Positions 46,150-59,274 of a stretch of 64,000 nucleotides of DNA are shown one piece after another. The stretch covers positions 1 to 64,000 of the forward strand of contig CAWBKF010000044.1 in NCBI GenBank assembly GCA_963789275.1, in the 5' to 3' direction. Both the position numbers and the translations under genes were made by a program. Source of the stretch: DAHUYF01 sp963789275. GTDB taxonomy: Bacteria > Pseudomonadota > Alphaproteobacteria > ATCC43930 > CGMCC-115725. The notes beneath the pieces are model-generated. The model was not told the DNA's origin. It searched no databases and saw nothing but the letters and a program-made list of their open reading frames with translations. How positions within the stretch are numbered: the stretch's first letter is position 1; each line of letters begins with the position of its first letter.

Positions 46150-47415
46150 ATGAGCAAAGCCACTGGCGGCGACGCCAAAAACACCCTCTACTGCTCTTTC
46201 TGCGGGAAGAGCCAGCATGAGGTGCGTAAGCTCATCGCGGGCCCCACGGTGTTCATCTGCGACGAGTGCGTCGAGCTCTGCATGGACATCATCCGTGAAG
46301 AGCACAAGACGACGCTCGTCAAATCGCGCGACGGCGTGCCCACCCCCCGCGACATCTGCAAGGTGCTCGACGATTACGTCATCGGGCAGGACCACGCCAA
46401 GCGCGTGCTGTCCGTCGCCGTGCACAATCACTACAAGCGCCTCGCCCATGGCGCAAAGAACAACGACGTCGAGCTCGCCAAGTCGAACATCCTGCTGGTC
46501 GGGCCGACCGGCTCGGGCAAGACGCTGCTCGCCCAGACGCTGGCGCGGATCATCGACGTGCCCTTCACCATGGCCGACGCGACCACGCTCACCGAGGCGG
46601 GCTATGTCGGCGAGGATGTCGAGAACATCATCCTGAAGCTGCTGCAATCGGCCGACTACAACGTCGAGCGCGCGCAGCGCGGCATCGTCTATATCGACGA
46701 GGTCGACAAGATCAGCCGCAAATCCGACAACCCCTCGATCACCCGCGATGTCTCGGGCGAGGGCGTGCAGCAGGCGCTGCTGAAGATCATGGAGGGCACC
46801 ATCGCCTCCGTGCCGCCGCAGGGCGGGCGCAAGCATCCGCAGCAGGAGTTCCTGCAGGTCGATACCACCAACATCCTGTTCATCTGCGGCGGCGCCTTCG
46901 CCGGGCTCGAGAAGCTCATCGCCCAGCGCCGCCAGGGCACCTCGATCGGCTTCGGCGCCGAGGTGCGGGGCCCCGAGGAGCGCAAGACCGGCGAGATCCT
47001 CAAGGATCTCGAGCCGGAGGATCTGCTGAAATTCGGCCTTATCCCCGAATTCGTCGGCCGCCTGCCGGTGGTGGCGACGCTCGACGACCTCGACGAGGGC
47101 GCGCTGGTCGACATCCTCACCAAGCCGAAGAACGCGCTGGTGAAGCAGTATCAGCGGCTCTTCGAGATGGAGGACGTGCGCCTCGAGTTCAACGAAGAGG
47201 CGCTGCGCGCCATCGCGCACAAGGCGATCAACCGCAAGACCGGCGCCCGCGGCCTGCGCTCGATCATGGAGGCCATCCTGCTCGAGCCGATGTTCGAGCT
47301 GCCCGGCCTCGATGGGGTGAGCGGCATGGTCATCAATAAGGAGGTGGTGGAGGGCCGCGCCCAGCCGCTCCACATCTACTCCGACCGGCGCGGGGATGTC
47401 GGGCAGGGTGCGTGA
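46150..47415 (+). CDS. clpX: ATP-dependent Clp protease ATP-binding subunit ClpX
   Basis: A 421-residue AAA+ unfoldase. The N-terminal C4 zinc finger (YCSFCGKSQHEVRKL, then FICDECVELC) binds substrates and adaptors. It has Walker A GPTGSGKT and Walker B IVYIDEVDKI, the pore loop GYVGEDVE, an IGF-type ClpP-docking loop, here around SIGFGAEV, sensor 2 GARGLRS and the short C-terminal domain. ATG 46150 gives MSKATGGDAKNTLYC, the usual alphaproteobacterial start. Confidence 0.97.
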   Translation: MSKATGGDAKNTLYCSFCGKSQHEVRKLIAGPTVFICDECVELCMDIIREEHKTTLVKSRDGVPTPRDICKVLDDYVIGQDHAKRVLSVAVHNHYKRLAHGAKNNDVELAKSNILLVGPTGSGKTLLAQTLARIIDVPFTMADATTLTEAGYVGEDVENIILKLLQSADYNVERAQRGIVYIDEVDKISRKSDNPSITRDVSGEGVQQALLKIMEGTIASVPPQGGRKHPQQEFLQVDTTNILFICGGAFAGLEKLIAQRRQGTSIGFGAEVRGPEERKTGEILKDLEPEDLLKFGLIPEFVGRLPVVATLDDLDEGALVDILTKPKNALVKQYQRLFEMEDVRLEFNEEALRAIAHKAINRKTGARGLRSIMEAILLEPMFELPGLDGVSGMVINKEVVEGRAQPLHIYSDRRGDVGQGA

Positions 47416-47575
47416 CGGCTTCCCGCCGCGCCGGGCGACCGGGCCCAAAATGTGCGCCTCTTGACTGTCCCGCCGCACGGGCCATTTTAGCACAGGCGAT
47501 CACCCGGCGGCCTCGCGGCCGTTGCGGCGCCGAAAGCGGCTCTCCCCCCTTTCGACCCCTGTAGAAAGAGGAGTC

Positions 47576-49981
<2,406 letters not shown>

Positions 49982-50005
49982 GGCAGGGCCGGTTCGTCGT
50001 TCTCG

Positions 50006-50035
50006 GCGCCGCCATCCCGCCAGGGATGGCGGCGC
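50006..50035 (+). terminator. Strong hairpin after lon
   Basis: A perfect 13-bp stem GCGCCGCCATCCC / GGGATGGCGGCGC with a four-base loop, 25 bases past the lon stop. There is no T-run after it, so it may be a factor-assisted terminator or a 3'-end stabiliser. Confidence 0.55.
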
Positions 50036-50162
50036 AACCTCTCTCGGGATTGTCTCGAATGCGAGGAAAGCCGCGACGCTCGGCAATTGACGCCGCCGAG
50101 AGCCGCGATCTAAACTGCCGCGCGTTAGCACAGACCGTGGCATCGATGATAAGGGGGCGCTC

Positions 50163-50435
50163 GTGAACAAGAATGAACTCGTGGATGCCGTCGCCAATTC
50201 CACTGGTCTCAAGAAACAGGAAGCCGAAAAAGCGGTGGATGCCGTGTTTGAGTCCATCACGGGTGAATTGAAGAAGGGCAGCGAAGTGCGCCTGGTCGGC
50301 TTCGGCACCTTCATCGTCACGCAGCGTGCCGCTTCCGAGGGACGCAATCCGCGCACCGGCGAGAAGATCGCCATCGCCGCTTCGAAGCAGCCCAAATTCC
50401 GCGCCGGCAAGCAGCTCAAGGACGCGGTGCAGTAG
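50163..50435 (+). CDS. hupB: DNA-binding protein HU
   Basis: A 90-residue histone-like protein starting at GTG 50163 behind TAAGGGGG: NKNELVDAVANSTGLKKQEA. The beta-arm region has the invariant GFGTFIVTQRAASEGRNPRTGE, followed by KFRAGKQLKDAV. HU bends and compacts DNA as a dimer. Its position right after lon is conserved in proteobacteria. The length matches the family exactly. Confidence 0.96.
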   Translation: MNKNELVDAVANSTGLKKQEAEKAVDAVFESITGELKKGSEVRLVGFGTFIVTQRAASEGRNPRTGEKIAIAASKQPKFRAGKQLKDAVQ

Positions 50436-50529
50436 CCATCGCGCCCTCGGCCCGCGATTTTACCGGCTGCGCCGACGCGTGTCGGGGCAGGCGGCGCGGC
50501 GTTTTCATGCTATGGTCCGTCGGCGTCGC

Positions 50530-50604
50530 GGGCGATTAGCTCAGCGGTAGAGCATCTCGTTTACACCGAGAGGGTCGGGGGTTCGATCCCCTCATCGCCC
50601 ACCA
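50530..50604 (+). tRNA. tRNA-Val (TAC)
   Basis: GGGCGATTAGCTCAGCGG at the 5' end, anticodon stem-loop TCTCG-TTTACAC-CGAGA (anticodon TAC), T-arm GGGGG-TTCGATC-CCCTC, acceptor closed by ATCGCCC and an encoded ACCA. It follows hupB. Confidence 0.96.
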
Positions 50605-50823
50605 TCACGCGCCGCCGCGATACCTCGCGTTGCGCCGCCGTCTGCCGGTTTCCCACCGCCGCTGATCCGATGCCGCGCCCAAATTTTGTGCAGGCGAGAG
50701 CCGCACGCGGCCGCGCCGCGCGTGCGCGCCAACCCTCGGGAAATCCAGGAAAGCCGTGGGTCCTACGCTTGACACTTCCGGGGTTACGGGTCTAGTAACC
50801 CTCGCCGCCGAGCACGTGCGTGC

Positions 50824-50900
<77 letters not shown>

Positions 50901-51048
50901 TCTCGGCGACCTGGGTCCTTCCGACGCGGCAACCGAGGTCCATATTTCCCAGGGGGTGGCGTTGAACCGTTGGTCTCCTTGCTTCACGCCGGCGCCGCAA
51001 TGTTGCTCCCGCCACCCCGCTGCACTAGGCGACTGAGGAGTCCGCGCC

Positions 51049-51414
51049 ATGGACGGCCTGCTGCGCGAATATCTTTCCATTCTCATCTTCATCGGCGTCG
51101 CCATCGGCCTCGCCGCGGTGATCGTGCTCGCCTCCTTCCTGGTGGCGCGGCAGAAACCGGATTCGGAGAAGCTGTCGCCTTACGAATGCGGCTTCGAGCC
51201 CTTCGCCGATGCACGCAGCAAGTTCGACGTTCGCTTCTACCTCGTCTCGATCCTGTTCATCATCTTCGACCTCGAGGTGGCCTTTCTCTTTCCCTGGGCG
51301 GTGTCGCTGGGCGCAATCGGCCTGTTCGGCTTCTGGTCGATGATCGTGTTCCTCGGCGTGCTGACCATCGGCTTCATCTATGAATGGAAGAAAGGGGCGC
51401 TCGAATGGGAGTGA
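51049..51414 (+). CDS. nuoA: NADH-quinone oxidoreductase subunit A
   Basis: A 121-residue membrane subunit of respiratory complex I with three hydrophobic segments. It has the conserved loop PYECGFEPFADARSKFDVRFY between segments 1 and 2, then FDLEVAFLFPW. The loop cysteine sits at the quinone-site hinge. It is the first gene of the nuo operon, and nuoB starts inside its last 10 bases in another frame. Confidence 0.97.
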   Translation: MDGLLREYLSILIFIGVAIGLAAVIVLASFLVARQKPDSEKLSPYECGFEPFADARSKFDVRFYLVSILFIIFDLEVAFLFPWAVSLGAIGLFGFWSMIVFLGVLTIGFIYEWKKGALEWE

Positions 51415-51950
51415 CCACCGCCGACACGCCGCCGACCATCCCGCCCGGCGCGGAGCAGGAGGCGCTGCTGCGCCAAGCCACGGACGAGCTGCAGGACAAG
51501 GGCTTCATCGTCGCCCAGCTCGACAAGCTCGTGAACTGGGCGCGCACGGGATCGCTCTGGCCGATGACCTTCGGGCTCGCCTGTTGCGCCGTCGAGATGA
51601 TGCATACCGGCGCGGCGCGCTATGACCTCGACCGCTTCGGCGTGGTCTTCCGCCCGAGCCCGCGCCAATCCGACGTGATGATCGTCGCGGGCACGCTGAC
51701 CAACAAGATGGCGCCGGCCTTGCGCAAGGTCTACGACCAGATGTCGGAGCCGCGCTGGGTCATCTCGATGGGCTCCTGCGCCAATGGCGGCGGCTACTAC
51801 CACTATTCCTATTCGGTGGTGCGCGGCTGCGACCGGGTCGTGCCGGTCGACATCTACGTGCCGGGCTGCCCGCCCACCGCCGAGGCGCTGCTCTATGGCA
51901 TCCTGCAGTTGCAGAAGAAGATCCGGCGCGAGCGGGTCTTTGCGCGCTGA
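51405..51950 (+). CDS. nuoB: NADH-quinone oxidoreductase subunit B
   Basis: A 181-residue peripheral-arm subunit that binds the last iron-sulphur cluster, N2. The ligand motifs are FGLACCAVEMM (two adjacent cysteines), GSCANGGGYYHYSYS and VPGCPPTAEALLYG. ATG 51405 gives MGVTTADTPPT and overlaps nuoA by 10 bases. It hands electrons to ubiquinone. Confidence 0.97.
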   Translation: MGVTTADTPPTIPPGAEQEALLRQATDELQDKGFIVAQLDKLVNWARTGSLWPMTFGLACCAVEMMHTGAARYDLDRFGVVFRPSPRQSDVMIVAGTLTNKMAPALRKVYDQMSEPRWVISMGSCANGGGYYHYSYSVVRGCDRVVPVDIYVPGCPPTAEALLYGILQLQKKIRRERVFAR

Positions 51951-51962
51951 GAGGAGATCGCC

Positions 51963-52574
51963 ATGACCCAGCAGCTCCAGGAGCTCGGTGATTACGTCGC
52001 GGCGGCGCGGCCGCAGGATGTCCTGGGCACCGCCATCCTCCATGGCGAGCTTATCGTCACGGTGCGGCGCGAGGCCATCCTCGGCGTGCTGGGGTTCCTG
52101 CGCGACGACCCGCGCTGCCTCTTCAAGCTGCTCTCCGATCTCTGCGGCGTCGACTATCCCGACCGGGCCGAGCGCTTCGAGGTCGTCTACAATCTGCTGA
52201 GCCTCAAGCTCAACCAGCGCATCCGCGTCAAGCTCGCCGCCGATGAGGAGCAGGCGGTGCCGTCGGTGGTCTCGGTCTTCAACGCCGCCGGCTGGTTCGA
52301 GCGCGAGGCCTGGGACCTCTTCGGGATATATTTCTCGGACCACCCCGATCTCCGCCGCCTGCTCACGGATTACGGCTTCGAGGGCCATCCGCTGCGCAAG
52401 GATTTTCCGCTCACCGGCTATGTCGAAGTGCGCTACGACGAGGACCAGAAGCGCGTGATCTACGAGCCGGTGCGCCTGACGCAGGAGTTCCGCAGCTTTG
52501 ACTTCCTGTCGCCCTGGGAAGGCATGGATCATGTGCTGCCCGGCGACGAGAAGGCGAAGGAGGTGAAGCCATGA
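51963..52574 (+). CDS. nuoC: NADH-quinone oxidoreductase subunit C
   Basis: A 203-residue subunit of the peripheral arm (30-kDa type). It has FLRDDPRCLFKLLSDLCGVD, YNLLSLKLNQRIRVK, then the signature EREAWDLFGIYFSDHPDLRR and the closing GHPLRKDFPLTGYVEVRYD. It is separate from nuoD, not fused as in some gammaproteobacteria. It overlaps nuoD by 4 bases (ATGA). Confidence 0.97.
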   Translation: MTQQLQELGDYVAAARPQDVLGTAILHGELIVTVRREAILGVLGFLRDDPRCLFKLLSDLCGVDYPDRAERFEVVYNLLSLKLNQRIRVKLAADEEQAVPSVVSVFNAAGWFEREAWDLFGIYFSDHPDLRRLLTDYGFEGHPLRKDFPLTGYVEVRYDEDQKRVIYEPVRLTQEFRSFDFLSPWEGMDHVLPGDEKAKEVKP

Positions 52575-53764
52575 CCGTCGCCGCCGAGGCCGAAGCCAGG
52601 ATCAAGAGCTTCACGATGAATTTCGGGCCGCAGCACCCGGCGGCCCATGGCGTCCTGCGGCTGGTGCTGGAAATGGACGGCGAGGTGGTGGAGCGCGCCG
52701 ATCCGCATATCGGCCTGCTGCATCGCGGCACCGAGAAGCTGATCGAGTACAAGACCTATCTCCAGGCGGTGCCCTATTTCGACCGGCTCGACTATGTCTC
52801 GCCGATGTGCATGGAGCACAGCTATGCGCTCGCCGTCGAGAAGCTGCTCGGCATCGAGCCGCCGCCGCGCGCCAAATACATCCGTGTGCTCTACGCCGAG
52901 ATCACCCGCGTTCTCAACCATCTGCTCAATGTCTGCGCCTTCGGCCTCGATGTCGGCGCGCTGACGCCCTTCCTCTGGGGCTTCGAGGAACGCGAGAAGC
53001 TGATGGAGTTCTATGAGCGTGTCTGCGGCGCGCGGCTCCATTCCGCCTATTTCCGTCCTGGCGGCGTGCATCAGGACATGCCGGCGGGGCTCGGCGACGA
53101 CATCCTCGCCTGGTGCGCTGACTTCCCGCGCGTGCTCGACGCCATCGAGGAGCTGCTGACGGAGAACCGCATCTTCAAGCAGCGCACCGTCGATATCGGC
53201 CGCATCAGCGCCGACGATGCGCTCGATTGGGGCCTGTCGGGGCCGATGCTGCGCGCCTCGGGCGTGGCGTGGGATCTGCGCAAGTCGCAACCCTATGATG
53301 CCTATGAGGGCATGGATTTCGACATTCCCATCGGCAAGAACGGCGATTGCTGGGACCGCTATCTCGTGCGCATCGAGGAGATGCGGCAGTCGCTGCGCAT
53401 CATCACGCAGGCGATGGCGCAGATGCCGGGCGGCCCGGTCAAGGTCGATGACCGCAAGGTGGCGCCGCCGCCGCGCGGCGAGATGAAGAACTCGATGGAA
53501 GCGCTGATCCATCACTTCAAGCTCTACACCGAGGGCTATCACGTGCCGGCGGGCGAGACCTACACCGTGACCGAGGCGCCGAAGGGGGAGTTCGGGGTCT
53601 ATCTCGTCTCCGACGGCACCAACCGGCCGTACCGCTGCAAGATCCGCTGCCCCGATTTCGCCTTCCTGCAGGCCACGGATTTCATGGGCCGCGGCCACAT
53701 GCTGGCGGATGTGGTGGCCATCATCGGCTCCATGGACATCGTCTTCGGGAGCATCGACCGATGA
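52571..53764 (+). CDS. nuoD: NADH-quinone oxidoreductase subunit D
   Basis: A 397-residue (49-kDa type) subunit forming much of the quinone pocket with NuoB. It has NFGPQHPAAHGVLRLVLEMDGE, HIGLLHRGTEKLIEYK, the tyrosine/histidine region near it, MEHSYALAVEKLLGI and the C-terminal DIVFGSIDR. It starts within the nuoC stop (ATGA) and ends within the nuoE start. Confidence 0.97.
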   Translation: MTVAAEAEARIKSFTMNFGPQHPAAHGVLRLVLEMDGEVVERADPHIGLLHRGTEKLIEYKTYLQAVPYFDRLDYVSPMCMEHSYALAVEKLLGIEPPPRAKYIRVLYAEITRVLNHLLNVCAFGLDVGALTPFLWGFEEREKLMEFYERVCGARLHSAYFRPGGVHQDMPAGLGDDILAWCADFPRVLDAIEELLTENRIFKQRTVDIGRISADDALDWGLSGPMLRASGVAWDLRKSQPYDAYEGMDFDIPIGKNGDCWDRYLVRIEEMRQSLRIITQAMAQMPGGPVKVDDRKVAPPPRGEMKNSMEALIHHFKLYTEGYHVPAGETYTVTEAPKGEFGVYLVSDGTNRPYRCKIRCPDFAFLQATDFMGRGHMLADVVAIIGSMDIVFGSIDR

Positions 53765-54383
53765 GCGCGGCGAGCGGCGCGCCGGTCGAGCAGCCCCGAA
53801 GCTTCGCCTTCACGCCGGAGAACCTGGCGGCGGCGCAGGCGCATATCGCGAAATACCCGCCGGGGCGGCAGGCGAGCGCGGTGCTGCCGCTGCTCGACCT
53901 GGCGCAGCGCCAGCACGATAACTGGCTGCCGCGCGCGGCGATGGATGTGGTGGCCGACATGCTCGGCATGGCGCGCATCCGGGTCTACGAGGTCGCAACA
54001 TTCTATTCGATGCTCAACCTGAAGCCGGTCGGGCGGCATTTCTTCCAGATCTGCACCACGACGCCGTGCTGGCTCAGCGGCTCGGACGAGGTGGTGGGGG
54101 CCTGCGAGCGCAAGCTCGGCATCACCATCGGCGAGACCACGCCCGACGGCCGGTTCACCCTGACCGAGGTCGAGTGCCTCGGCGCCTGCGTCAACGCGCC
54201 GATCATCCAGATCAACGACGATTTCTACGAGGATCTCGACGGCGCCGCCACCGAGCGGCTGATCGACGCGCTGAGGCGCGGCGAGCAGCCCAAGGCGGGC
54301 TCGGCCAAGGGGCGCCAGACCTCGGCGCCCGAGGGCGGGCCGCAGACACTGACGGATCTCTCCTTCGCCGAAGGCAAGCCCTG

Positions 54384-54384
<1 letters not shown>
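53761..54384 (+). CDS. nuoE: NADH-quinone oxidoreductase subunit E
   Basis: A 207-residue (24-kDa type) subunit with a thioredoxin-like fold carrying the 2Fe-2S cluster N1a. Ligands are in CTTTPCWLSGSDE and later VECLGACVNAPI. A roughly 40-residue Ala/Gly-rich C-terminal extension (RGEQPKAGSAKGRQTS) follows, as in other alphaproteobacteria. It overlaps nuoD by 4 bases and nuoF by 1. Confidence 0.96.
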
Positions 54385-55671
<1,287 letters not shown>

Positions 55672-55688
55672 GGACGAGAGACGGGACC

Positions 55689-57752
55689 ATGGCGAAGCTC
55701 ACCATCAACGGGATCGCGGTCGAGGTGCCGGCGGGCACGACGGTGCTGCAGGCCTGCCAGCAGGCCGGCGTCGAGGTGGCGCATTTCTGCTTCCACGAGC
55801 GCCTGGCGATCGCCGGCAATTGCCGCATGTGCCTCGTCGAGCAGGAGAAGGCGCCGAAGCCCATCGCGTCCTGCGCGATGCCGGTGGCCGAGGGCATGGT
55901 CATCCATACCGACAGCGAGAAGGCGAAGAAGGCGCGGCACGGGGTGATGGAGTTCCTGCTCATCAACCACCCGCTGGACTGCCCGATCTGCGATCAGGGC
56001 GGCGAATGCGACCTGCAGGACCAGGCCATGGCCTACGGCTTCGACCGGGGCCGCTTCCTCGAGAACAAGCGCGCGGTGAAGGACAAGGATTTCGGGCCGC
56101 TGGTCGCCACCAGCATGACGCGCTGCATTCATTGCACGCGCTGCGTCCGCTTCCTCACCGACGTCGCCGGCGTCGAGGAACTCGGCGCCACCGGCCGCGG
56201 CGAGACCATGGAGATCGGGACCTATATCGAGCGCGCGCTGACCTCCGAGCTCTCCGCCAACATCATCGATCTCTGCCCGGTGGGAGCGCTGACCTCCAAG
56301 CCCTACGCCTTCGCGGCGCGGCCCTGGGAGCTGCGCAAGATCGAGTCGGTCGACGTGCTCGACGCCGTCGGCAGCAACATCCGCATCGACAGCCGCGGCC
56401 CCCAGGTGCTGCGCGTGCTGCCGCGGCTCAACGAGGATGTGAACGAGGAGTGGATCTCCGACAAGACGCGCTTTGCCGTCGACGGGCTGACGCGCCGGCG
56501 CCTCGACCGGCCCTATATCCGCCGCGACGGCAAGCTGGTCGAGGCGGAATGGCCGGAAGCCTTCGCCGTCATCGCCGCGCGGCTGAAGGGCGTGCCCGGC
56601 GGCCGCCTCGCCGCCATCGCCGGCGATCTCGCCGATTGCGAGGCGATGCTGGCGCTGAAGGAGCTGATGGCCGCCCTGGGCTCGGCCAATCTCGATTGCC
56701 GGCAGGATGGCGCGGCGCTCGATCCCGCCTGCCGCGCGGGATATCTCTTCAACACCACCATTGCCGGGATCGACAAGGCCGATGCCTGCCTGCTGATCGG
56801 CACCAATCCGCGACGCGAGGCGCCGATCCTCAATGCGCGGCTGCGCAAGCGCTGGCTGCAGGGCGGGATGAAGACGGCGGCGATCGGGCCGGCGCTCGAT
56901 CTCAGCTTCCCCGTGACCATGCTGGGCGGCGGTCCCGAGGCGCTCAGCGCGCTGGTGGACGGCAAGCATGACTGGTCGCAGACGCTGCAGGCGGCCAAGA
57001 ACCCGATGCTGATCCTGGGGCAGGGGGCGCTGGCGCGGCCGGATGGCGCCGCCATCCTGGCGCTGGCGCGGACGCTTGCCGAGCGCGGCGGCATGGTGCG
57101 CGAGGGCTGGAACGGCTTCAACCTGCTGCACCGCGCCGCGGCGCGGGTCGGCGGGCTCGATCTCGGATTCGTGCCGGGGCCGGGCGGCCGCGATACCGCC
57201 GCCATCCTGCGCGGCTGCGAGACCGGCGAGATCGAGATCGTCTATCTGCTCGGCGCCGATGAGATCGACCCGAGCTGGCTCGGCAAGGCCTTCGTGATCT
57301 ATCAGGGCCATCACGGCGATGCCGGGGCGCGCCGCGCCGACGTCGTGCTGCCCGGCGCCGCCTATACCGAGAAGGACGCGACCTACGTCAACACCGAAGG
57401 CCGCGTCCAGCTCGGCCGCCGCGCCGTCTTCCCGCCCGGCGATGCGCGCGAGGATTGGAAGATCCTGCGCGCGCTGTCCGATGTGCTCGGCCACAAGCTG
57501 CCTTATGATTCGCTGCCGCAACTGCGCAAGCGGCTGCTGGCGGCGAACCCGGTCTTCGCCGCCCTCGACGAGGTGGTGCCGGCGGCCTGGGGCGCCTTCG
57601 GCAAGGAGGGCGCGATCGACGCCGCGCCCTTCGCCTATCCGATCGACGATTTCTATCAGACCGACCCGATCAGCCGCGCCTCGCCGACCATGGCGGCGTG
57701 CTCGGCGGTGATGGGCGCCGAGAGCCAGGAGAAGACGGGCACCCATGGCTGA
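55689..57752 (+). CDS. nuoG: NADH-quinone oxidoreductase subunit G
   Basis: A 687-residue (75-kDa type) subunit. The N-terminal 2Fe-2S ferredoxin domain has CFHERLAIAGNCRMC. A His/Cys4 cluster region (HPLDCPICDQGGECDLQDQ) and a further 4Fe-4S site (TRCIHCTRCVRFL) follow. A molybdopterin-oxidoreductase-like C-terminal region follows, without cofactor motifs. It starts 17 bases after nuoF and overlaps nuoH by 8. Confidence 0.96.
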   Translation: MAKLTINGIAVEVPAGTTVLQACQQAGVEVAHFCFHERLAIAGNCRMCLVEQEKAPKPIASCAMPVAEGMVIHTDSEKAKKARHGVMEFLLINHPLDCPICDQGGECDLQDQAMAYGFDRGRFLENKRAVKDKDFGPLVATSMTRCIHCTRCVRFLTDVAGVEELGATGRGETMEIGTYIERALTSELSANIIDLCPVGALTSKPYAFAARPWELRKIESVDVLDAVGSNIRIDSRGPQVLRVLPRLNEDVNEEWISDKTRFAVDGLTRRRLDRPYIRRDGKLVEAEWPEAFAVIAARLKGVPGGRLAAIAGDLADCEAMLALKELMAALGSANLDCRQDGAALDPACRAGYLFNTTIAGIDKADACLLIGTNPRREAPILNARLRKRWLQGGMKTAAIGPALDLSFPVTMLGGGPEALSALVDGKHDWSQTLQAAKNPMLILGQGALARPDGAAILALARTLAERGGMVREGWNGFNLLHRAAARVGGLDLGFVPGPGGRDTAAILRGCETGEIEIVYLLGADEIDPSWLGKAFVIYQGHHGDAGARRADVVLPGAAYTEKDATYVNTEGRVQLGRRAVFPPGDAREDWKILRALSDVLGHKLPYDSLPQLRKRLLAANPVFAALDEVVPAAWGAFGKEGAIDAAPFAYPIDDFYQTDPISRASPTMAACSAVMGAESQEKTGTHG

Positions 57753-58767
57753 ATTCTTGCACGGCTATGTGATCCCGCTGCTGATCACCGTGGGCGAGAT
57801 CGTGGCGATCATCGTGCCGCTGCTGGTGGCGATCGCCTATCTCACCTATGCCGAGCGCAAGGTGCTGGCCTGGGCGCAGCTGCGCAAGGGCCCCAACGTC
57901 GTCGGCCCCTTCGGCTTGCTGCAGCCGATCGCCGACGGCGCCAAGCTGCTGTTCAAGGAGACGGTGATCCCGAGCGGCGCCAACCGGGTCGTCTTCCTCG
58001 CCGCGCCGATCCTCACCTTCAGCCTGAGCCTCATGGCCTGGGCGGTGATCCCCTTCGACAACGGCGTCGTGCTCGCCGACATCAATGTCGGAATCCTCTA
58101 CCTCTTCGCCATCAGCTCGCTCGGCGTCTACGGCATCGTCATGGCCGGCTGGTCGTCGAACTCGAAATACGCCTTCCTCGGCGCCTTGCGCTCGGCGGCG
58201 CAGATGGTGTCCTACGAAGTGTCGATGGGCTTCGTCATCGTCTCGGTGCTGCTCTGCGTCGGCTCGCTCAACCTCACCGCCATCGTCGAGGCGCAGCGCA
58301 CCGTCTGGTTCGCGCTGCCGCTGCTGCCGATGTTCATCGTCTTCTTCGTCTCGGTGCTGGCGGAGACCAACCGCTCGCCTTTCGATCTGCCGGAAGGCGA
58401 AAGCGAGCTGGTGGCGGGCTTCTTCGTCGAGTATTCCGCGATGAGCTTCGCGCTCTTCTATCTCGGCGAATACGGCAGCATGATCCTGATGAGCGCGATG
58501 ACCAGCATCCTGTTCCTGGGGGGGTGGCTCGCGCCGTTCAACTGGGCGCCGTTCAGCGGCGTCCCGGCGCATCTCTGGGCGGGGTTCTGGTTCGCGCTCA
58601 AGGTGGCGGCCCTGCTGTTCTGCTTCCTCTGGGTGCGGGCCACGGTGCCGCGCTTCCGCTATGATCAATTGATGCGGCTCGGCTGGAAGGTGTTCCTGCC
58701 GCTGTCGCTGTTCTGGCTTGTCCTGACCGCCGGCGTGCTGGTCACGATGGGCTGGCTGCCGAAATAA
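57745..58767 (+). CDS. nuoH: NADH-quinone oxidoreductase subunit H
   Basis: A 340-residue membrane subunit with about eight helices, linking the quinone pocket to the proton channels. It has YAERKVLAWAQLRKGPNVVG, AIFLA-type quinone-site loops around AETNRSPFDLPEGESELVAG and the conserved FRYDQLMRLGWKVFLPL close to the C-terminus. The 8-base overlap with nuoG indicates coupling. Confidence 0.97.
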   Translation: MAEFLHGYVIPLLITVGEIVAIIVPLLVAIAYLTYAERKVLAWAQLRKGPNVVGPFGLLQPIADGAKLLFKETVIPSGANRVVFLAAPILTFSLSLMAWAVIPFDNGVVLADINVGILYLFAISSLGVYGIVMAGWSSNSKYAFLGALRSAAQMVSYEVSMGFVIVSVLLCVGSLNLTAIVEAQRTVWFALPLLPMFIVFFVSVLAETNRSPFDLPEGESELVAGFFVEYSAMSFALFYLGEYGSMILMSAMTSILFLGGWLAPFNWAPFSGVPAHLWAGFWFALKVAALLFCFLWVRATVPRFRYDQLMRLGWKVFLPLSLFWLVLTAGVLVTMGWLPK

Positions 58768-58778
58768 GGATCGATCCC

Positions 58779-59267
58779 ATGGCCTTGCTCGATCGCGGCG
58801 CGCGCTCCATCCTGCTCTCCGAACTGGCGGCGGGGCTGTGGCTCACCTTGAGGCACATGTTCAAGACCCCGGTGACGGTGAACTACCCCTATGAGAAGGG
58901 GCCGCTCAGCCCGCGCTTTCGCGGCGAGCATGCGCTCAGGCGCTATCCCAACGGCGAGGAGCGCTGCATCGCCTGCAAGCTGTGCGAGGCGATCTGCCCG
59001 GCGCTCGCCATCACCATCGAGGCCGAACCGCGGGACGATGGCAGCCGCCGCACCACGCGCTACGACATCGACATGACCAAGTGCATCTATTGCGGCTTCT
59101 GCCAGGAGGCCTGCCCGGTCGATGCCATCGTCGAGGGCCCCAATTTCGAGTTCGCCACCGAGACGCGCGAGGAGCTGTTCTACGACAAGGACAAGCTGCT
59201 GGCGAATGGCGACCGCTGGGAGGCGGAGATCGCGCACAACATCGCGCTTGATGCGCCCTACCGATGA
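58779..59267 (+). CDS. nuoI: NADH-quinone oxidoreductase subunit I
   Basis: A 162-residue (TYKY) ferredoxin subunit carrying two 4Fe-4S clusters (N6a, N6b). It has CIACKLCEAICPALAI and CIYCGFCQEACPVDAI, preceded by the amphipathic N-terminal helix (LTLRHMFKTPVTVNYPYEKG) and the RGEHALRRYPNGEERC stretch. The gap to nuoH is 11 bases. Confidence 0.97.
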   Translation: MALLDRGARSILLSELAAGLWLTLRHMFKTPVTVNYPYEKGPLSPRFRGEHALRRYPNGEERCIACKLCEAICPALAITIEAEPRDDGSRRTTRYDIDMTKCIYCGFCQEACPVDAIVEGPNFEFATETREELFYDKDKLLANGDRWEAEIAHNIALDAPYR

Positions 59268-59274
59268 GCTGCCG